DNA of 64,000 nucleotides from Papaver somniferum (Eukaryota > Streptophyta > Magnoliopsida > Ranunculales > Papaveraceae). Both the position numbers and the translations under genes were made by a program. The notes under the pieces are model-generated. The model saw nothing but the letters and a program-made list of their open reading frames with translations. It was not told the origin of the DNA and searched no databases. Positions 58,502-64,000 of the stretch are shown piece after piece (the first letter of the stretch is position 1; each line of letters opens with the position of its first letter). The stretch is from assembly GCF_003573695.1 (NCBI RefSeq), contig NC_039362.1:179003690-179067689 (forward strand), read 5' to 3'.

Positions 58502-60161
58502 GAATGATTTTTTAGGGACCATGGTTTTTTTAAGGGACCATGATTTTATTAGGCCACCTTCCCTATAGCGATAAGGGGTGTCCTAAAACATTGAAATGAC
58601 TACCTACCCTTAACTTAATTTAATTTAAAACCAACCTAATAACCACCAATATATATAACCACCACCACCTCCCACCACCACTGATTACCACCACCACGAC
58701 CTCCGATTATCACCACCACCAACCACCGATTACCACCACCACCACCACGGCCCACCACCACCACCACCTCCGATTATCACCACCACCAACCACCGATTAC
58801 CACCACCACCACCTCCCACCACCACCGCCTCCGCCTATTTAAGAAATGTAACAACATCAATGCAATCACAATTAAGTTCAGTTACATAATAATTTTATCG
58901 GGTATAAAAGACGCCAGCCGCAACCTGATTCCGCCATGGGACCACTCCGGAGGTATTTTCCAACAAACCCTTCACTTTAATTTGATTTTGATTGCTTCAA
59001 TCGAATAGAAATCATCAAAATAGGGTTTTAATAGGAGTTACAGAGCGATGTTCAGTTAGGCCGATTTTCCAAAAAACCCTAGTTTACTAACCGAACTTCT
59101 TGAAAATGAAGAACACTAAGAACAATTCGGTTCTATTGGATTTAAAACTAAGTCACCGAACTCTCTGTTAGGTTGTTTCGCAGAAAATTTTAAAACTACA
59201 AAGTAACCGAACTCCACCCTTAGAACCGAAAAAAAAACAAATCCAGTCTAACCGAACTGTGTTGTTGTGGCCACTATGTTGAGTTCCAAAACAACCGAAC
59301 TTAGCCAATAGAGTTCGGTTTGTTCGGAAAAACTTTTAAAACTACAAAGTAACCGAACTTAGCCAATAGATGCTGGAACTTCACATTTTTTTTGCTTGTT
59401 AAGTTCGGTAACTTCACAATTTTATCGCAGAAACCGAACTCAGAGTTCGGTTGGTTATCCGTTAGGTTCAAGTTTGCGAAAGAACCGAACTTTGTGAACT
59501 TATATACTCTTATATTACGTAAAGTTCGGTTACATCAAAAGTGCATGCAGTTTGCGAACCAACCGAACTTTGTACACCAAAGTTCGGTTAGTTGAGAACC
59601 AACCGAACATAACGCTGTAACTCCTAGAAATTCTATTATTTGAGAGTTCGGTAACCTGCGTGTTTGGAACAAGTAACCGAACTACACTTTCAGATGATTT
59701 CGGTTACTTGTTCATCTTACGGGGCAACCGAACTATAACTTCAGATGAGTTCGGTTACTTGTTCTTCATATAAAGTAACCAAACTGTTCAAAATCCAGTT
59801 CAAATCCGGATCATTTTGAAGATTAACAAATATTCTAGGAGAGGATGGAGATTAAGAATCAGATGAGTTTTCATCATTTGAATACTCAAACTTAGTGAAT
59901 TGGAAAAAAAAATTATTTTCCATGTTTTACTCCTTCATCTTCTCTAACTCTACTCTCTCAATAATTCTACTCAACTAATAATAAACCCATCTTTTAATTT
60001 AATCTCACTAATTGTTTTTAACTAAATCATTCACTAATCATAACCTAAAATTAATTAAGAGGGTAGATTAGGTATTAAATAAATAACTAGATATGGGGTG
60101 ACCTAAAATTACTTCTAATACTTTTACCCAAAATAAAATCATGGTCCCCAAAAAATCGTTC
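58502..60161. mobile_element. Complete deletion derivative of the AGTTCGGTT-family MULE (1,660 bp)
   Basis: The left end GAATGATTTTTTAGGGACC and the inverse of the right end pair. Target copies TTTTGCAT flank it (58,494-58,501 and 60,162-60,169). From about 58,837 it matches 3,947 onward of the first MULE (aagaaatgtaacaacatc, then tttatcggg), and from about 59,800 it matches 4,730-5,113. So it is the large element with its transposase deleted. It also holds a CCA-rich block (58,650-58,830) and a segment at 58,895-59,060 absent from the first MULE, possibly captured host DNA. Confidence 0.9.
59060..59800. repeat. AGTTCGGTT / AACCGAACT array, about 20 copies
   Basis: Copies alternate in orientation through the whole stretch, mostly exact or one base off. 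The array fills nearly half of the derivative element, suggesting it was kept while coding DNA was lost. Confidence 0.88.
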
Positions 60162-60504
60162 TTTTGCATTTCAACCGCCTAAATCTCCAAAAAAAATTAC
60201 AACTTTTAGGGCAGGGACGAACGAGGGGTTTCATTTGGGGTTTGGCACCTTACTTGATTATGGGTTTGAATAGGTTTGGGTTGTTTACAAAAAAAAGATT
60301 AGGAATTACTAGGTAGTCCAGGAAACCCAGTACTGGTTACTCTCTAATCCACCCCTAGAATAAAATTTGGACCAGAATATTTATTCCCTAGTCCAAAACG
60401 TGCGGGTCACACAAGACAAGTTTTTCAAAAGTACCAAAATTACCCTTTCTGCAACTCCACGAACAAATCAAATTCAGTTTCTTTTTTTTTTTTCATCTCA
60501 GATT

Positions 60505-61270
60505 GTTTCTCTTTGGTTTTCTCTGCTCCTGCGTTTTGGTTCATCACATTATTTTATCTCGTAAATCACAGCTATTATCTCGTAAATCATCTGTGCTTCG
60601 AAATCAGATTCGAACAAGGTATTTATCTCGTAAATCATCTTCCTCTGCTGTTGTTCTTGGAATGTTGATGAATAATTAGGTTTATTCTCATCCGATTTCT
60701 ATCAGAATAGTTGTCTATGATGTACATTGTTATCTTTCTTTTATGATTTCAGTTTTGTGATGATTTATATTGTTCAATTCAGTTTCCGTTCGATTTACAT
60801 TGTGATTTTTGTGTGTTTCAATTAGGTATCTTAAAATCGAATTAGGTTAATCTCATATTCTAACAATGTATGTTACTATAATCATCTGTTTCTCTTTGGT
60901 TTTCTCTGCTCCTGCGTTTTGGTTCATCACAGTATTTTATCTCGTAAATCACAGCTATTATCTCGTAAATCATCTGTGCTTCGAAATCAGATTCGAACAG
61001 GGTATTTATCTCATAAATCATCTTCCTCTGCTGTTGTTCTTGGAATGTTGATGAATAATTAGGTTTATTCTGATCCGATTTCTATCAGAATAGTTGTCTA
61101 TGATGTACATTGTTATCTTTCTTTTATGATTTCAGTTTTGTGATGATTTATATTGTTCAATTCAGTTTCCGTTCGATTTACATTGTGATTTTGGTGTGTT
61201 TCAATTAGGTATCTTAAAATCGAATTAGGTTAATCTCAGATTCGAACAATGTATGTTACTATAATCACCT
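60505..61270 (+). repeat. 383-bp tandem duplication in the MuDR-type gene's upstream region
   Basis: 60,508 onward matches 60,891 onward over about 380 bp with few changes (ctctttggttttctctgctc, then tcgtaaatcatctgtgcttc, then gttgatgaataattaggttt). Each copy has leader-like and intron-like parts, so the duplication may double a first exon and its donor. Nearby, 61,440-61,640 has another doubled phrase (ttcagagacttagtta). Confidence 0.88.
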
Positions 61271-61674
61271 TTTCTCTGCTGCTGTTCTGTTTTAGTTTCT
61301 TTGTAATCTGATATTGGTTTGTTTTACTGTATTTTTTGATATAGGTTTGTTTTGTTAGATAGATCATGTAGTAATTTTGTATTCTCTTTTTTAATATAGC
61401 TGCAGTTCTTCTATTTATAGAAGATGAAACTCAAAACATATTGATATGTTGTAAAATATATTCTACATGTTACATACAAATACTTATCAATATGTGTAAC
61501 GTATAGGAATTCAGAGACTTAGTTATTCTACATGTTACATACCAATACGTACTACATATAGCCTGCGCTCTTAGTATGTATCGTGCAATATAGTAGATGC
61601 CAATACATATCAATATGTATAACTTATTTCCATTCAGAGACTTAGTTAATTTTTGGATCATTTACAGGGTTAAC

Positions 61675-64000
61675 ATGTCTGACGTTGGTCCCAAACCAGA
61701 CTTCTCCATCTATTCTCATGTATACCATAAGCAATATCATTTTGCATATGAGGTTACATCGTTTTCAACTTTAGAGGATTTGAAATTTTGCATCTGTAAT
61801 ATGTGGAGCTGGTTGACTCCATCGACTATTCTGGTTAACTATTTCCAGAATCAAGCGATAGTTCCTATTCTTGCCGATGTAACACTACAGGGTATCTCTA
61901 CATTACATTCTTTAAAGCAATCAGCTTTCTTTGATTTGCACGTGGATGTAATTTCAAATGGCGCGTCTAGGCGTATGGAAGTTGACAGTAATGCAGACTT
62001 AGTTGTCAGTGCAAAGAATAGTTATTTGAAAGAAGGTAAAGAAGCCCCAAGAGTGTTTTTTTCAGATGGTTGGGATAAGATTTTTGATGATACATATCAA
62101 TTATTCTATGGTGGTGTTGATGCCGTACGTATAGCATGCCAAAAATACTGCATGAGAACTGGATATGAGGTAATTAAAAAGAAGAATGACCTTGAGAGAT
62201 TCACCGCCGTATGTAGTGTGAAAGGTTGTTCATGGAAGCTTCACGCAACTGCCATTGGTAGTTCTATTGATGTTTTTAAGATAAAGGAATATGTGGGAAG
62301 GCACACCTGTGGCGGTGGTTATATGTTGAAGAATCCAAGAGTTACAAAAAAACTCATGAACAGTCTAATTCATGAGATGGTCAGGCACAACCCTCGCATA
62401 ACACCAGCAGAGATCATAGATTATCTTAAAGTTAGTGGTGGCATTGAAATCCAGTATCACCACGCATATCATGCAATTGAGTTGTCGCATAAACAGATTT
62501 TTGGTAATGATGTTAAGTCGTACACTGATCTTGCTTGGTGGGTGAATGCTGTTAGGGAAACAAACCCTGGGTCATTTATTGATTTCGATTTCAATGATGC
62601 TACAAAAATATTCAATAGACTTTTTGTTTGCTTTGGAGCTTGTATAGAGGGATATAAACTATGTCGTCCCATGATTTTATGTGACTGTACATTTCTCACT
62701 AGAACTTTTAAAGGAGGTCTTATGGCAGCAACATGTCTTAATGGTAATCAAGGTAACTGGTTCTTTTTTTTTTGATATGTAGTGTCTGTTAGTTAGATCA
62801 CTCATATTGATCTTACATCACTATCTGACAATGTGTATTGACCATACTACATACTACATATTGACCTTACTGAGTATGAGATAAACCATACTGCATGTGA
62901 AAATGTAGTGTCAATCAGTTGCTTAACATGTTATTATGTAGTGTCAGGTTTTCACATATCAACAAAGAGGTAAACCAACTGCATGTCAATATGTAGTGTC
63001 AATATTAGTTGCTTAACATAACTAGTAATTCCTTTTTGCAGGATTTTATCCGCTTGCGTTTGCTTTAGTACCTGGTGAAGACAATATCAGTTGGGAATGG
63101 TTTTTCAAGAAACTGAAGGAGGCTTTGAATGATGATCTCCCAATCACTTTTATGACTGACCGAGGTGAAGGGTTGGTTAAATATATTCCCAAAGAGTTCC
63201 CTGATTCTCATCAAAGATATTGTTACTTCCATTTGGACAAAAACTTACCTATCGCAAAGTCTGACGAAAAGTATAAGGAAGTGGCTGATGCTTTCCGAAA
63301 GGCGACATATGCTCTTTCTCCTGCAACATACGAGGAAGGTCTTCAAGAAATGGTTAATTTGGGAAGGCCTTGGGTTGCTGACTACTGCCGCAACATTCCA
63401 AAAGAAAAGTGGTCCAATGCTTTCTTCAAGGGTTGTAGTTATGGTTACACTTCATCTAGCGTTGCTGAATCGTTCAATAGCTGGATTAACAAAGAGAAGA
63501 AATTACCTGCGTGTGCCTTCGTTGACTCGATCAGGTTTGTATCAGTTTCCTTAGTCACAGTACAAGCTTATATTAGTTTTCTTTTTGTAACAGTATTAGC
63601 ATATATGTTCTGTTAATCTACGTATATTTTTAGTATAACAGACTTTGCTATCCCCTTGTCGTGTAGGATACGTATGATGGAAATGATGTCAGAACGTCGT
63701 GAAGAGAGTCTCTTGATGGACCCAGAACTGCTAACCCCTACGTATCAAGCCTTGCTTGAACTACACATCCAAATTGGCCGTCCCTGGAAAGTTAGCCAGT
63801 CAGATGCTAATCGTTATGAAGTGTATTCTCCAAGGTTAGCGTTTACCCCTAATCTCTATCATCTGAATGTTATTTACTTTCTCTTTCTTTTTTTTAAGTA
63901 CCATGTTTCTGTGAGAACATATAAATATGTACTGTGTATATTAGGTGTACTGAAAAATAACACATGAATATGTACTGTGCAGATCTCATATGGTAGATCT
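61675..64000 (+). CDS. MuDR-type (mudrA-like) transposase or domesticated relative, cut by window end
   Basis: Exons: 61,675-62,752, 63,042-63,534, 63,667-63,834 and from 63,983 beyond the window. All borders are GT-AG and stay in frame, giving over 580 codons without a stop. The start MSDVGPKPDFSI is chosen over an in-frame ATG at 61,597, which precedes likely leader sequence. The MuDR N-terminal domain follows: IACQKYCMRTGYEVIKKKND, then VKGCSWKLHA, then RHTCGG. The MULE core has MILCDCTFLTRTFKGG (Asp), GFYPLAFALVPGEDNISWEW, ITFMTDRGEGL (Asp), CYFHL and SSVAESFNSW (Glu). The last bases (SHMVDL) lead into the expected SWIM zinc finger. It is intact and has no visible element ends nearby, so it could be a working transposase or a domesticated host gene such as those of the MUSTANG group. 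Confidence 0.85.

Overview
The window looks like nuclear DNA of a flowering plant, most likely a eudicot. It is AT-rich, its genes carry GT-AG introns, and most of it is plant transposable elements: Mutator-like elements (MULEs), Ty3/gypsy and miniature LTR elements, CACTA ends, Stowaway MITEs and a pogo/Emigrant-type remnant. I cannot name the species. Everything here was read by eye; no search was run.

Layout. 1-5,113: right part of a large MULE with a broken FAR1/MULE transposase and OTU-like protease reading frame (minus strand), a separate Myb/SANT-like ORF (plus strand), and subterminal arrays of the motif AGTTCGGTT. 5,114-8,040: no gene. 8,040-22,440: an old degraded Ty3/gypsy element, split by a very young 9,155-bp LTR element (12,068-21,222) with 2,524-bp LTRs, 5-bp target duplications, PBS, PPT and a zinc-knuckle gag-like ORF. 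23,078-32,214: a gene-like ORF split by a Tat-like LTR element (23,639-32,049) that has gag and protease, no pol, and a multi-exon antisense ORF. 32,246-35,566: repeats, a 5'-UTR-like exon joined to histidinol dehydrogenase exon remnants, and a CACTA end. 35,695-44,100: a three-copy neprosin cluster. The first copy is complete (seven exons), the second has a stop codon and lost its 3' half beside a MULE insertion, the third is only fragments. MITEs and miniature LTR elements (TRIMs) lie between them. 44,191-49,700: transposon remnants and non-coding repeats. 49,780-56,885: exon remnants of an unidentified gene, an EBP1/PA2G4 exon, a compact LTR element (52,058-54,016), an LTR with a minisatellite, and Ty3 debris. 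57,230-60,161: a CACTA end, a Stowaway MITE, and a 1,660-bp deletion derivative of the first MULE with both ends and target duplications. 60,505-64,000: the 5' part of an intact MuDR-type transposase gene that runs off the window.

How the parts fit. Only the first neprosin gene and the MuDR-type gene look intact. The most interesting material is in the elements. One MULE family shares termini and AGTTCGGTT arrays across three copies. Two LTR elements without pol carry only gag-type ORFs. A non-coding block of about 300 bp is conserved between two otherwise diverged Ty3 elements. Insertions split reading frames that close up exactly when one target copy is removed.
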